DNA of 64,000 bases. Source: Spirochaetae bacterium HGW-Spirochaetae-3. GTDB taxonomy: Bacteria > Spirochaetota > Spirochaetia > Treponematales > UBA12059. Made by a program: the position numbers and the translations under genes. A model generated the notes under the pieces. That model did not search any database and was not told the origin of the DNA. It worked only from the letters and a program-made list of their open reading frames with translations. Of the stretch, positions 17,429 through 25,499 are shown in pieces (positions within the stretch are counted from its first letter, which is position 1; each line of letters opens with the position of its first letter). The stretch spans positions 1 to 64,000 of the forward strand of contig PGXV01000011.1 of the NCBI GenBank assembly GCA_002839315.1, written 5' to 3'.

Positions 17429-18888
17429 AGACTGAAGCAAGCGCGAAGGGCACCGCCTACCGCGTCGGGGCGATAGCGCTCGCCGTCGCGGCGCTCATAC
17501 TCGCGATGGTAGCGCCGCTTCCCGACTCCATCCTGACGATACGGGGCGCGACGCTCTCGCCGCAGGGCAGAGCCGCCATCGCGACGCTCGTATTCGCCCT
17601 CGTCCTGTGGATCTCCGAGGCCCTGCCCTTCCACGTCACGGGCCTCCTGGCGATACTCGTCATGACCCTTCTAGGAGCCGGCGGCTACGCCGACATAGTT
17701 CGCTACGGCTTCGGGGACGACGTCGTCGTGTTCTTCATAGGCGTCCTCGTGATCGCCGCCTGTCTCCGCCGCTCCGGCCTGGCCAAGCGCGCCGGCTCGA
17801 TCGTGCTCGCTATAACGGGAAACTCGACGAGGGCCATAGTGCTCGGGTTCCTCGTAGCGGGCGCCTTCCTCGCGATGTGGATAACGGCGCTCGGTTCCGT
17901 AGCGATCATCATGCCGCTCGCCCTCGGAGTGCTGACCGAGGAGGGCGAGAAGCCGGGAGAGAGCAGGTTCGGGACCGCGCTGATGATAGCCACCGCCTGG
18001 GGGCCGCTGATCGGCGCGATGGCGACGCCCGCGGGCTCCGGCTCCAATCCCATAGCGATACGGTTCATGTCCGAGATCGCGGGCTACGACATCGGGTTCC
18101 TCGGCTGGATGGCCTTCGGCGTGCCTACGGCTATCATCCTTCTGCCCGCCGCGTGGCTGATCATACTGCTCTTCTTCCCTCCCGAGCGGCGCGCGCTGCG
18201 GAAGAGCGTCGAGGAGATCCGCTCGGAAGCGAGCGGGCGCCTCCCGCTGACGCGCGACGAGAAGTCCGTAGGCCTTATTTTCCTGTCAACCATCGCCCTA
18301 TGGATGCTGTCGCCGGCGATAGCGCACGCGATAGGAATGAAGCTACCCATATCGGTAGGCGCGCTTATAGCCGTCGTGGCTATCTTCGCTCCTGGCGTGT
18401 CGACGTATAAATGGAAGGATATAGAGAAGGATATCGACTGGTCCGGCATCCTGCTGATAGCCACCGGCATAAGCCTGGGCACCACCCTGTACAAGACGGG
18501 AGCCGCGGCCTGGGTCGCGGCCGGCATACTGGGCGGCATAGGTTCCCTGTCGATCTTCTGGCGGCTGGCGGCGGTCTCGCTCGGCGTATTCTCCATCAAG
18601 GTCGTGTTCTCGTCGAACACGCTCACGGGCACCATCATCGTTCCGCTCGTGCTAGCGCTCGGAACGAGCCTCGGACTCGATGCGCGAGGCCTGGCGCTCG
18701 CGGCGGCGCTCACCGCCAACCTGGCCGTCATACTCGTCACCACGAGCCCCGTCAACGTCGTGCCATATACCGCCGGCTATTTCACGATACGGGACATGGC
18801 CAAGGCCGGGCTCGCGCTCGCGGCGGTCTCCGCCTTGGCCATAGCCGCCGTCGTAAGCGTCATAGGCGGCGTCGCCGGCATAGTGTAG
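17425..18888 (+). CDS. SLC13/DASS-family anion transporter; likely sulfoacetate exporter
   Basis: A 487-aa protein with 11-13 hydrophobic segments of the DASS (divalent anion:Na+ symporter, SLC13) family. Paired Ser-Asn-Thr-like motifs are visible (ATPAGSGSNPIA at about 193-204 and SSNTLTGT near 396-403). It starts with GTG, overlapping the ligase stop. Proteins of this family carry dicarboxylates, sulfate and sulfonates. Its place after the last pathway enzyme suggests removal of sulfoacetate, though uptake cannot be excluded. Confidence 0.8.
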   Translation: MKTEASAKGTAYRVGAIALAVAALILAMVAPLPDSILTIRGATLSPQGRAAIATLVFALVLWISEALPFHVTGLLAILVMTLLGAGGYADIVRYGFGDDVVVFFIGVLVIAACLRRSGLAKRAGSIVLAITGNSTRAIVLGFLVAGAFLAMWITALGSVAIIMPLALGVLTEEGEKPGESRFGTALMIATAWGPLIGAMATPAGSGSNPIAIRFMSEIAGYDIGFLGWMAFGVPTAIILLPAAWLIILLFFPPERRALRKSVEEIRSEASGRLPLTRDEKSVGLIFLSTIALWMLSPAIAHAIGMKLPISVGALIAVVAIFAPGVSTYKWKDIEKDIDWSGILLIATGISLGTTLYKTGAAAWVAAGILGGIGSLSIFWRLAAVSLGVFSIKVVFSSNTLTGTIIVPLVLALGTSLGLDARGLALAAALTANLAVILVTTSPVNVVPYTAGYFTIRDMAKAGLALAAVSALAIAAVVSVIGGVAGIV

Positions 18889-18900
18889 CGAGGAGGAACC

Positions 18901-19608
18901 ATGGACGCTCATTCGCTCGCCGAGAAGAACCCCGGCATGACGGTAGTAGCCGTCGACGATCACCGGATCGATCCGTACTGCCGCACGCTCGCCGTCCCGG
19001 GGATATCGGGCCTCGTGCAGTTCGCCGACGGTCTCATCCCCGATAATCTCGACGCGAACCTGTATATCGCCTCGAGCCCAGAGCTCGAGTCGCAAGAAGC
19101 CTGCGGCGCCTTCTCGGCGTTCTTCGGATACGCCGATATACAGGTAGGCTACAACGCCGGCCCCAATTCTACGCTTAACGGTCTCGAGTGGCACAGGACC
19201 CCGGAAGTACTCGTAGCCGTCAGCGATATCGCGTTGCTGGTAGGCAGGGTCGAGGACATAGAGACCGACTCCGCCGGCGAAACCCGCTACGACTCGAGTC
19301 GGGTCGTGTGTATTCTAGTCCCGCGGGGGACCGTGCTCGAGCTACGGCAAGGAACGCTCCATCTCGCGCCGTGCCGCCTCCGCGACGCGGGCTTCAAGAC
19401 CATCGTCGTACTGCCTCGCGGTACCAACGCGCCCCTCTCCGCGACGGAGATCGCCGCCGCCCGCGAGGCCTCGTCCTCGGGTAACATCGAAGCGGGATTC
19501 CTGTTCATGCGTAATAAATGGATCATCGCGCATCCGGAGCGGGCCGTCCTCGTCGATAAGGGAGCCCGGCCGTGCATACGCGGGAAGAATACAAGGATCG
19601 CGTATTAG
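18901..19608 (+). CDS. DUF4867-family protein (cupin-like)
   Basis: A 235-aa protein that I match to DUF4867, a family seen beside sugar isomerase genes and, as far as I recall, in other sulfoglycolysis clusters. Visible blocks include EAFSAFFG-like ACGAFSAFFGYADIQVGYN, NSTLNGLEWHR and VPRGTVLELRQGTLHLAP; the last is typical of a cupin barrel with a possible metal-binding His/Glu set. It follows the exporter by 12 bp with GAGGA before the ATG, so it is the last gene of the operon from 10244. A mutarotase or isomerase accessory role is possible; its function is unknown. Confidence 0.7.
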   Translation: MDAHSLAEKNPGMTVVAVDDHRIDPYCRTLAVPGISGLVQFADGLIPDNLDANLYIASSPELESQEACGAFSAFFGYADIQVGYNAGPNSTLNGLEWHRTPEVLVAVSDIALLVGRVEDIETDSAGETRYDSSRVVCILVPRGTVLELRQGTLHLAPCRLRDAGFKTIVVLPRGTNAPLSATEIAAAREASSSGNIEAGFLFMRNKWIIAHPERAVLVDKGARPCIRGKNTRIAY

Positions 19609-19668
19609 GCGGAGCCGCTCCCGCGACGGCGCTCCTCGGGCGAACTGGCCTCGTTTCATTGTTTTTTA

Positions 19669-19719
19669 TTGACAGGTAGTCAATGCCATGTATTACTTAC
19701 TATAAGTAAGTAATACATG
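19669..19719 (+). promoter_or_regulatory. Promoter and palindromic operator of the ABC importer unit
   Basis: A TTGACA -35 (19669-19674) and a TATTAC -10 (19691-19696) are spaced 16 bp apart. The -10 lies within a perfect palindrome with 14-bp arms (19687-19700 and 19706-19719) around the spacer TATAA. The core TTACTTAC-N5-GTAAGTAA equals that of the operators at 7710 and 10195. The rest of the 247-bp gap to the next gene holds no ORF of note. Confidence 0.8.
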
Positions 19720-19855
19720 CTCGCAGGTGGATACTTCACGTACCCGGCGATCCCGACGTGAAAAGCATCGGCCGACGGAGACGCGCTCGCCGCCACGAGC
19801 CAACGGAAAGCTGTAAGCTTCCGAACATTCCCGGCTCTAAGGAAGGAAGGAAACG

Positions 19856-21184
19856 ATGAAGTCAAAAATTTCTGTTCTCCTCATCGTGCTACTGGCAGTT
19901 TCAGCTATGTCCGCGTTCGCCGTGGGCGACAAAGACTCGGGAACCGCCTCGGGAGCTCCGGCTCGAACCATCAACGTCCTACTGTGGGACGATCCGTATC
20001 CCAAGGCACTCATGGCCATGCTGCCCGAGTTCACCGCTGCGACCAACATCACGGTCAATATCGAGATGCTCCAGCCGCCGCAGGTACTCACCAAGACCGC
20101 CATATCCGTTACACCGACGAGCACCGACTACGATGTAGTGGGCATAGACGAGGGAAATATCCCCGTGTTCGCCTCCTTGCTACTCCCGTTCGATTCCTGG
20201 TACAAGGGCACCGTCTATCCCAAGACGGATCCCAAGTCGATAACCCCCAAGATGTATAGCATCGGTACCTGGAACGGCGTACAGGTCGGCGTGCCCATCA
20301 ACGGCAACCTCTACGTATGGATGACCCGCAAGGATCTCATCGAGAACCCGACCTACAAGGCCCAGTTCAAGGCCAAGTACGGCTACGACCTCGGCGTTCC
20401 CAAGACCTTCAAAGAACTGCTCGAGATGGGGACGTTCTTCTACGAGAACGACATAGCGGCCGGCTTCGGCCCCTTCAACGGCGGACCCGCCGGCGTGCTA
20501 TCAGAAGCGGTCTTCATGTGGGAATCCTTCGGCACCAAATTCATCGACTATACCGGCGGGACCTACAAGGTAGTGCTCGATCAGGCCAAGGCCGTCGAAG
20601 GCATGGAATTCTACAAGAAACTGATGGCTATCTCCCCCAAGGGAGCGGAGACCATGGCTCACGTCGAGCGCCAGGCCGCCTTCGCCGCCGATCCCAAGGG
20701 CGTGTTCTCCATGTTCATCTGGCCCGCCCAGATCGCCGCGTACGAGGATCCCGCCAAGTCGCTCGTCGCGGGCAAGATCGCCTACTCCGCGCCGCCCGCC
20801 GGTCCCCGCGGACAGGCCGCCGTCACCGGAGCCTGGGCCATCGCCATTCCCAAGGCCTCCAAGAACCAGGAAGCGGCCGCCGAGTTCGTCTACTGGTGGT
20901 CAAGCAAGGCAATAGCCGACAAGCTCGTCCAGGCCAACACCATTCCGGCCCGTACCGAGACCCTGACCAACCCCGCCTACGCCGCCAGCAAGCCTTGGCT
21001 TCCCGCCCTCGCCGACTCTATGAAGGTCGCCGCATCCAGGCCGCGCTTCAAGGAAATCGGCCAGGTTCAGGACGTCGTCAAGAAGTACTGGGTCATGGGC
21101 ATCACCGGCGCCATGCCGACGAACGAAGCGATCCGTATGATAGTCAAGGAAACCAATGACATTCTCCAGAAGGCCGGCTACTAG
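19856..21184 (+). CDS. ABC transporter substrate-binding protein (sugar type, SQ or SQ-glycoside candidate)
   Basis: A 442-aa secreted protein. It has a Lys-rich N-terminus, a hydrophobic core at residues 6-20, and a likely signal peptidase I site after AFA (about residue 21); no lipobox cysteine is present. The body resembles family 1 sugar-binding proteins (for example INVLLWDD, and TGAWAIAIPKASKNQEAA near the C-terminus). GGAAGG precedes the ATG. It starts the unit that continues into two permeases and lies behind an operator copy, so it should deliver SQ or sulfoquinovosyl glycerol from the periplasm. Confidence 0.87.
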   Translation: MKSKISVLLIVLLAVSAMSAFAVGDKDSGTASGAPARTINVLLWDDPYPKALMAMLPEFTAATNITVNIEMLQPPQVLTKTAISVTPTSTDYDVVGIDEGNIPVFASLLLPFDSWYKGTVYPKTDPKSITPKMYSIGTWNGVQVGVPINGNLYVWMTRKDLIENPTYKAQFKAKYGYDLGVPKTFKELLEMGTFFYENDIAAGFGPFNGGPAGVLSEAVFMWESFGTKFIDYTGGTYKVVLDQAKAVEGMEFYKKLMAISPKGAETMAHVERQAAFAADPKGVFSMFIWPAQIAAYEDPAKSLVAGKIAYSAPPAGPRGQAAVTGAWAIAIPKASKNQEAAAEFVYWWSSKAIADKLVQANTIPARTETLTNPAYAASKPWLPALADSMKVAASRPRFKEIGQVQDVVKKYWVMGITGAMPTNEAIRMIVKETNDILQKAGY

Positions 21185-22103
21185 CCAAACCGGGAGAGTC
21201 GCATTAAGAAGGTCGGGGGGCCAAGGGTCCCCCGTTCCTTTTCTAGTGCCTGCGCTCCTGATCGTATTCGCGGTCCTCATCTTCCCTATCGTGTTCTCGT
21301 TCGTCGTGTCGCTATTCGACTGGCCGCTGTCGGCCGGCGGCGGCCAGCGTCGTTTCGTCGGGGCCGGTAACTACAAGGACCTGGTAATGGACAAGGAATT
21401 CTGGAACAGCCTCAGGCTGCAACTGGGATTCATATTCATAGCCATACCCTTGGAGCTGGTTCTCGGCTTGGCGGCCGCGCTACTCCTCAATCGGGAGTTC
21501 CAGGGAGGCCGCGTCGTTCGGGCCCTCATCCTGCTTCCCGTGTTCTTCCTGCCCGTGGTATCGGGCATGACCTGGCGCTTCATGCTACAGCCGCGGTACG
21601 GAGCGCTCAACAACTTCCTCCTGTCGCTCGGGGCCCCGGAGATCACCTGGTTAGGGCATCCGACGTTCGCGTACGCCGCCATCATCGTCCAGGATATCTG
21701 GCGTATGTGGCCGTTCGTATTCATGCTCCTGTATGCCGGCTTAGCGGGTATCCCGAGCGACGTCCTGGAGGCCGCGGAAATAGACGGGGCGACCTTCTGG
21801 AAGCGCCTGTTCCTGGTCATCCTGCCCTTGATGTATCCGACCATACTGACCGCCTTGCTCCTCCGCATAATAGACGCGCTCAGGATATTCAGCGAGGTCT
21901 ACGTGATGACCGAGGGAGGCCCGGGAATGTCGACCACCCTGTTCAGCCTGTACACGCACAGGCAAGCCTTCGGATACATGAAGGTAGGCATGGCGAGCGC
22001 CATGGCCATGTTCCTTCTGACCATTTCCGTCATCTTCGCCGTTACCCTCGTACGCAAGAATATGAGCCTTGAAAAGCTCGAGGACCAGGGAGGCAACCGA
22101 TGA
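21156..22103 (+). CDS. ABC sugar transporter permease 1 (MalF/UgpA type)
   Basis: A 315-aa permease with six or seven hydrophobic segments. The cytoplasmic EAA loop is clear (EAAEIDGATFWKRLFLVILP). The first 28 bases overlap the end of the binding-protein gene; a start a few codons downstream is possible. It forms the transmembrane channel with the next gene product. The cluster contains no ATPase subunit, so a shared MsmK/UgpC-like ATPase elsewhere in the genome must power it. Confidence 0.88.
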   Translation: MTFSRRPATSQTGRVALRRSGGQGSPVPFLVPALLIVFAVLIFPIVFSFVVSLFDWPLSAGGGQRRFVGAGNYKDLVMDKEFWNSLRLQLGFIFIAIPLELVLGLAAALLLNREFQGGRVVRALILLPVFFLPVVSGMTWRFMLQPRYGALNNFLLSLGAPEITWLGHPTFAYAAIIVQDIWRMWPFVFMLLYAGLAGIPSDVLEAAEIDGATFWKRLFLVILPLMYPTILTALLLRIIDALRIFSEVYVMTEGGPGMSTTLFSLYTHRQAFGYMKVGMASAMAMFLLTISVIFAVTLVRKNMSLEKLEDQGGNR

Positions 22104-22933
22104 CGATGGCCAACAGGCGAAAGACGATAACGACCGCGGTCATGTTCTTCGCGATAGCCTTGCTACTCATCGAGCTCTATCCGATCATCATTACCCTGCT
22201 CAACGGCTTCAGGAGGGATATCGTAATCCTCTCCGGCCAGAAATTCGAGCTCAACCAGCTGACGCTCGACAGTTACATGCTGGTTTTCAAGAACAGACAG
22301 ATGATGAAGGCCATGGGCAACTCCGTAATCGTAGGGCTTTTGTCCACGGCCCTATCCGTAGGCGTCGGCGCCATGGCCGCCTACGGTATCTCTCGGTTCA
22401 AGTTCAGGGGACGCAACGCGCTGGCGTACAGCTTCCTCGTATTCAGGATGCTCCCGCAGATGTCGCTCGTCGTGGCGCTGTACATGATGTTCAAGGCCGT
22501 CGGCCTGCGAGATACCATCTTCGGCATTACACTGGCGCATTCCAGCTTCAACGTGCCGTACGTGATATGGATGCTCATCCCATTCTTCACGGCCGTCGAC
22601 AAGAGCTATGAGGAGGCAGCCATGGTGGACGGATGCACCCGCTGGACCCTATTCAAGCTGGTTTTCCTGCCGCTGGTAGCACCCGGGCTCGTCGTCGCGG
22701 CGGTGTTCGCCTTCATTAACAGCTGGAACGAATTCCTCTACGCGCTGATACTGACGGGCGTCAAGGCCAGGACCGCGCCGGTAGCCATCTCCAGCCTCAT
22801 AGGAGGCGATACGCTGACCTGGGGGCAGATGTGCGCTGCGAGCACGGTCATGCTGACGCCGGTATTCGTATTCACGCTCGCAATGCAGCGATTCCTGATA
22901 CGCGGCGTCGCCGCGGGCGGGGTGAAGGGCTGA
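22100..22933 (+). CDS. ABC sugar transporter permease 2 (MalG/UgpE type)
   Basis: A 277-aa permease. Its ATG overlaps the stop of permease 1 (ATGA). Six hydrophobic segments and an EAA loop (EEAAMVDGCTRWTLFKLVFLP) place it in the MalG family. It is the partner of permease 1. The gene is followed by a hairpin and T-run at 22968-22996, so most transcripts of the importer may end here before the sulfoquinovosidase gene. Confidence 0.88.
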   Translation: MTMANRRKTITTAVMFFAIALLLIELYPIIITLLNGFRRDIVILSGQKFELNQLTLDSYMLVFKNRQMMKAMGNSVIVGLLSTALSVGVGAMAAYGISRFKFRGRNALAYSFLVFRMLPQMSLVVALYMMFKAVGLRDTIFGITLAHSSFNVPYVIWMLIPFFTAVDKSYEEAAMVDGCTRWTLFKLVFLPLVAPGLVVAAVFAFINSWNEFLYALILTGVKARTAPVAISSLIGGDTLTWGQMCAASTVMLTPVFVFTLAMQRFLIRGVAAGGVKG

Positions 22934-22967
22934 TGCGGAATCAGGCCCCCGTTTCCAGATAGCATCG

Positions 22968-22996
22968 TGTCCGCGCCGAGGCGCGGGCATTTTTTT
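22968..22996 (+). terminator. Intrinsic terminator/attenuator between the importer and the sulfoquinovosidase
   Basis: The stem 22968-22976 pairs with 22981-22989 (core CCGCGC/GCGCGG, loop CGAG) and is followed by seven T (22990-22996). It lies 13 bp before the start of the GH31 gene, whose ribosome site (GGAGG) comes directly after the T-run. No other promoter is evident, so the GH31 gene may depend on read-through. Confidence 0.75.
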
Positions 22997-23009
22997 CACG
23001 GAGGACATC

Positions 23010-25073
23010 ATGCTCGTTATCAAGAGCGACGCGTCGGGATTCTCGGTCTCGTTCGGCGGGATCCGCCTGCTGTCGCATTCGCGGACGGAACCAATGGCCT
23101 ACGTCGGACGCGGAGTCGAGCGCATAGACATGTATCGCGGAAACTTCGACGTGCGGGACAGGATAGAGGAACGCGTCGCGCTGACCGACTTCACCGTCGA
23201 CGAGTCGGCCGGTACTACGCGCATAACGCTATCCCGCGGCGACGACTACCGTCTGTCCTTCTCGCTGAGCGAGGAGGACGGCCGCCTCGTGGCGCGCCCG
23301 TCGGTCATGGCGGCGACCGCCATGGCCGGCCGCGCGGGAGTCCCGCGCGCCGCCGCACCTAACAGGTTCTGGTTCAGGCTGCCCGCCGAACCCGGCGAGT
23401 CTACGTTCGGCTGCGGCGAGCAGTTCTCCCATTTCAATCTCCGCGGCAGGAGATTCCCGCTATGGACGAGCGAGCAGGGCGTCGGCCGCAACAAGCGCAC
23501 CCGCGTCACCTGGGAGGCGGACGTCGCCGACCGGGCCGGAGGGGACTACTGGTGGACCTTCTTCCCCCAGCCTACCTTCTCGTCGTCGCGGCATTACTAC
23601 CTGCACGCCGATTGCCCCGCCTACGCGGCCTTCGACTTCTCCGCCCCCGGTTTCCACGAGCTCGAGTTCTGGGCCATTCCCGAGAGCCTCGTCTTCGGCA
23701 CGGGCGCGTCTATGCTGGAACTCGCTACCGCCGTTTCCGGACTGCTCGGCCGTCAGAGAGAGCCGCCCGACTGGACCCACGACGGCGTCATCCTGGGCAT
23801 GCAGGGCGGCACGGAAGTCTGCGAGGCACGCCTGAGGCGGGCGAAGTCGCGCGGCGTTCCGGTCGCCGGCATATGGGCCCAGGACTGGGAGGGCATCAAC
23901 GTGACGAGCTTCGGCCAGCGGCTCCGATGGAACTGGGCCTGGGACCCCGAGCGCTATCCGGCTCTCCCCGAAGCCATAGCCCGCTGGCGGGCCGATGGCG
24001 TTCGCTTCCTCGGTTACGCGAACCCGTATCTCGCCGCGGGCAAGCCCCTGTTCGAGGAGGCGGCGGCGGGCGGGTTCCTCGCCAAGAACGCCGAGGGAGA
24101 GGACTACAGGGTCGATTTCGGCGAGTTCGACGCCGGCATAGTCGACTTCACCAACCCGGCCGCCTTCGCCTGGTACAAGTCAGTCGTGCGCAGGAACCTC
24201 GTCGACTTCGGCCTCTCCGGATGGATGGCCGACTTCGGAGAGTACCTGCCTACCGACGCCGTCCTCTTCGACGGGACTCCGGCGATGCTCGCCCATAACC
24301 CATGGCCGGCGATGTGGGCGCGCGTCTGCCACGAGGCGGTCGCCGAGGCGGGCAAAGCGGACGACGTCGTCTACTTCATGCGCGCCGGATATACCGGTAG
24401 CCAGCGCTGGTGCCCCAACATGTGGGCGGGCGACCAGAACGTCGACTGGTCCGCGGACGACGGGTTACCTTCGGTCATACCCGCCGCGCTGTCGCTCGCC
24501 GTCTGCGGGCACGGCGTCCATCACAGCGACATCGGCGGCTACACCACGCTGTTCGGCATGAGGCGCACCAAGGAGCTGCTCCTGCGCTGGGCCGAGTTCG
24601 CCGCGTTCACGCCGATGATGCGTAGCCACGAGGGCAACAGGCCGGGCGACAACTGGCAGTTCGACTCCGACGACGATACGCTCGACGCGATGGCCCGCCT
24701 CGGCAGGCTGTTCGTCGCCCTCAAGGAATACCGCAAGGCCGCGCTGGCGGAGAACGCACGCGACGGCGTCGCCGCCATGCGCCCTCTGTTCTTCCACTAC
24801 GAGGACGACGAGGCCTCGTGGCGCATACAGGACCAGTACCTGTTCGGACGGGACCTGCTCGTAGCCCCGGTCGTAGAGGAAGGGGCCGCATCCAGGCTCG
24901 TCCATCTACCGGTCGGAGACGAAACCGACGAGTGGGTCCACCTGTGGAGCGGAAAGCGTTACCGCGGAGGCGACCATACGGTGCCCGCCCCGCTGGGCGA
25001 ACCTCCCGCGTTCTGGCGTAGCGGCTCTGCGTGGAAGGACCTGTTCTCGTCCCTGCCGGGCATCGTGGGATAA
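23010..25073 (+). CDS. yihQ: GH31 sulfoquinovosidase
   Basis: A 687-aa glycoside hydrolase that frees SQ from sulfoquinovosyl glycerol and related glycosides. It matches E. coli YihQ (678 aa) closely over the C-terminal two thirds. With a constant offset of +3, the YihQ residues I recall are present: nucleophile Asp408 (in WMADFGEYLPTD; D405 in YihQ), acid/base Asp475 (in WAGDQNVDWS; D472), and the sulfonate-recognition set Gln291, Arg304, Trp307 and Tyr511 (Q288, R301, W304, Y508). General alpha-glucosidases of GH31 lack this set. There is no signal peptide, so the enzyme is cytoplasmic and needs the importer. This gene anchors the interpretation of the whole locus. Confidence 0.95.
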   Translation: MLVIKSDASGFSVSFGGIRLLSHSRTEPMAYVGRGVERIDMYRGNFDVRDRIEERVALTDFTVDESAGTTRITLSRGDDYRLSFSLSEEDGRLVARPSVMAATAMAGRAGVPRAAAPNRFWFRLPAEPGESTFGCGEQFSHFNLRGRRFPLWTSEQGVGRNKRTRVTWEADVADRAGGDYWWTFFPQPTFSSSRHYYLHADCPAYAAFDFSAPGFHELEFWAIPESLVFGTGASMLELATAVSGLLGRQREPPDWTHDGVILGMQGGTEVCEARLRRAKSRGVPVAGIWAQDWEGINVTSFGQRLRWNWAWDPERYPALPEAIARWRADGVRFLGYANPYLAAGKPLFEEAAAGGFLAKNAEGEDYRVDFGEFDAGIVDFTNPAAFAWYKSVVRRNLVDFGLSGWMADFGEYLPTDAVLFDGTPAMLAHNPWPAMWARVCHEAVAEAGKADDVVYFMRAGYTGSQRWCPNMWAGDQNVDWSADDGLPSVIPAALSLAVCGHGVHHSDIGGYTTLFGMRRTKELLLRWAEFAAFTPMMRSHEGNRPGDNWQFDSDDDTLDAMARLGRLFVALKEYRKAALAENARDGVAAMRPLFFHYEDDEASWRIQDQYLFGRDLLVAPVVEEGAASRLVHLPVGDETDEWVHLWSGKRYRGGDHTVPAPLGEPPAFWRSGSAWKDLFSSLPGIVG

Positions 25074-25091
25074 GGTACCCGTCATTATCTT

Positions 25092-25145
25092 CCGGGAGAG
25101 AAGGGCGCGATCCGGGCCCCGAAGCCGCCCCCTTCCCTCCCGAGG
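25092..25145 (+). other. Inverted repeat after the sulfoquinovosidase
   Basis: CCGGGAGAGAAGGG (25092-25105) faces CCCTTCCCTCCCGAGG, giving an imperfect stem of about 12 bp around a GC-rich loop. There is no T-run, so it may be an RNA 3'-end stabiliser or a weak terminator. The rest of the 117-bp gap shows nothing. Confidence 0.5.
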
Positions 25146-25190
25146 CGTCAACCATGTAGTACGCCGGCCCCGCATAGCCCGGAGGGTGCT

Positions 25191-25499
25191 ATGGCCAATC
25201 GCGTTACGTCGACATGGTGCCCTGAAGCGGCCCCCGCCCATCGTGAAGCAAACGACTCTCGTCGCGAAGCAACCGCCGCCCGTCGCGAAGCAACTATCGC
25301 CCGTCGCGGAGTAACCGCCGCCCATCGCGAAGCAACCGTTGCCCGTCGCGAAGCAACGACCGCCCGTCGCGAAGCAACCGTCGCCCAAAGAGAAAGACAA
25401 GCCGCCCGTCATGCGGCTGTGCTCCCTTCGGCGTTCAATCAGCTAGAACACGTCGCCATAGGCGGCTATGGATCAATCGGGGGAGGTATCGCTATATGA
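25191..25499 (+). CDS. Small hypothetical protein with seven-residue repeats
   Basis: A 102-aa frame with a good ribosome site (GGAGGGTGCT before the ATG). Its stop overlaps the start of the next gene (ATGA), which supports real translation. The middle is about eight copies of a seven-residue unit close to (H/R)-R-E-A-T-x-A, encoded by a 21-bp tandem repeat, and would form a charged helix. The C-terminal 25 residues are glycine-rich and uncharged. I recognise no family. It may instead be a non-coding repeat that happens to be open. Confidence 0.45.
   Translation: MANRVTSTWCPEAAPAHREANDSRREATAARREATIARRGVTAAHREATVARREATTARREATVAQRERQAARHAAVLPSAFNQLEHVAIGGYGSIGGGIAI
25237..25404 (+). repeat. 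21-bp tandem repeat, about eight units
   Basis: Units follow the pattern CCCGTCGCGAAGCAACCGNNG. The first and the last are the most degenerate, and the inner copies differ by one to four bases. The unit is a multiple of three and the frame stays open throughout. Confidence 0.9.
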
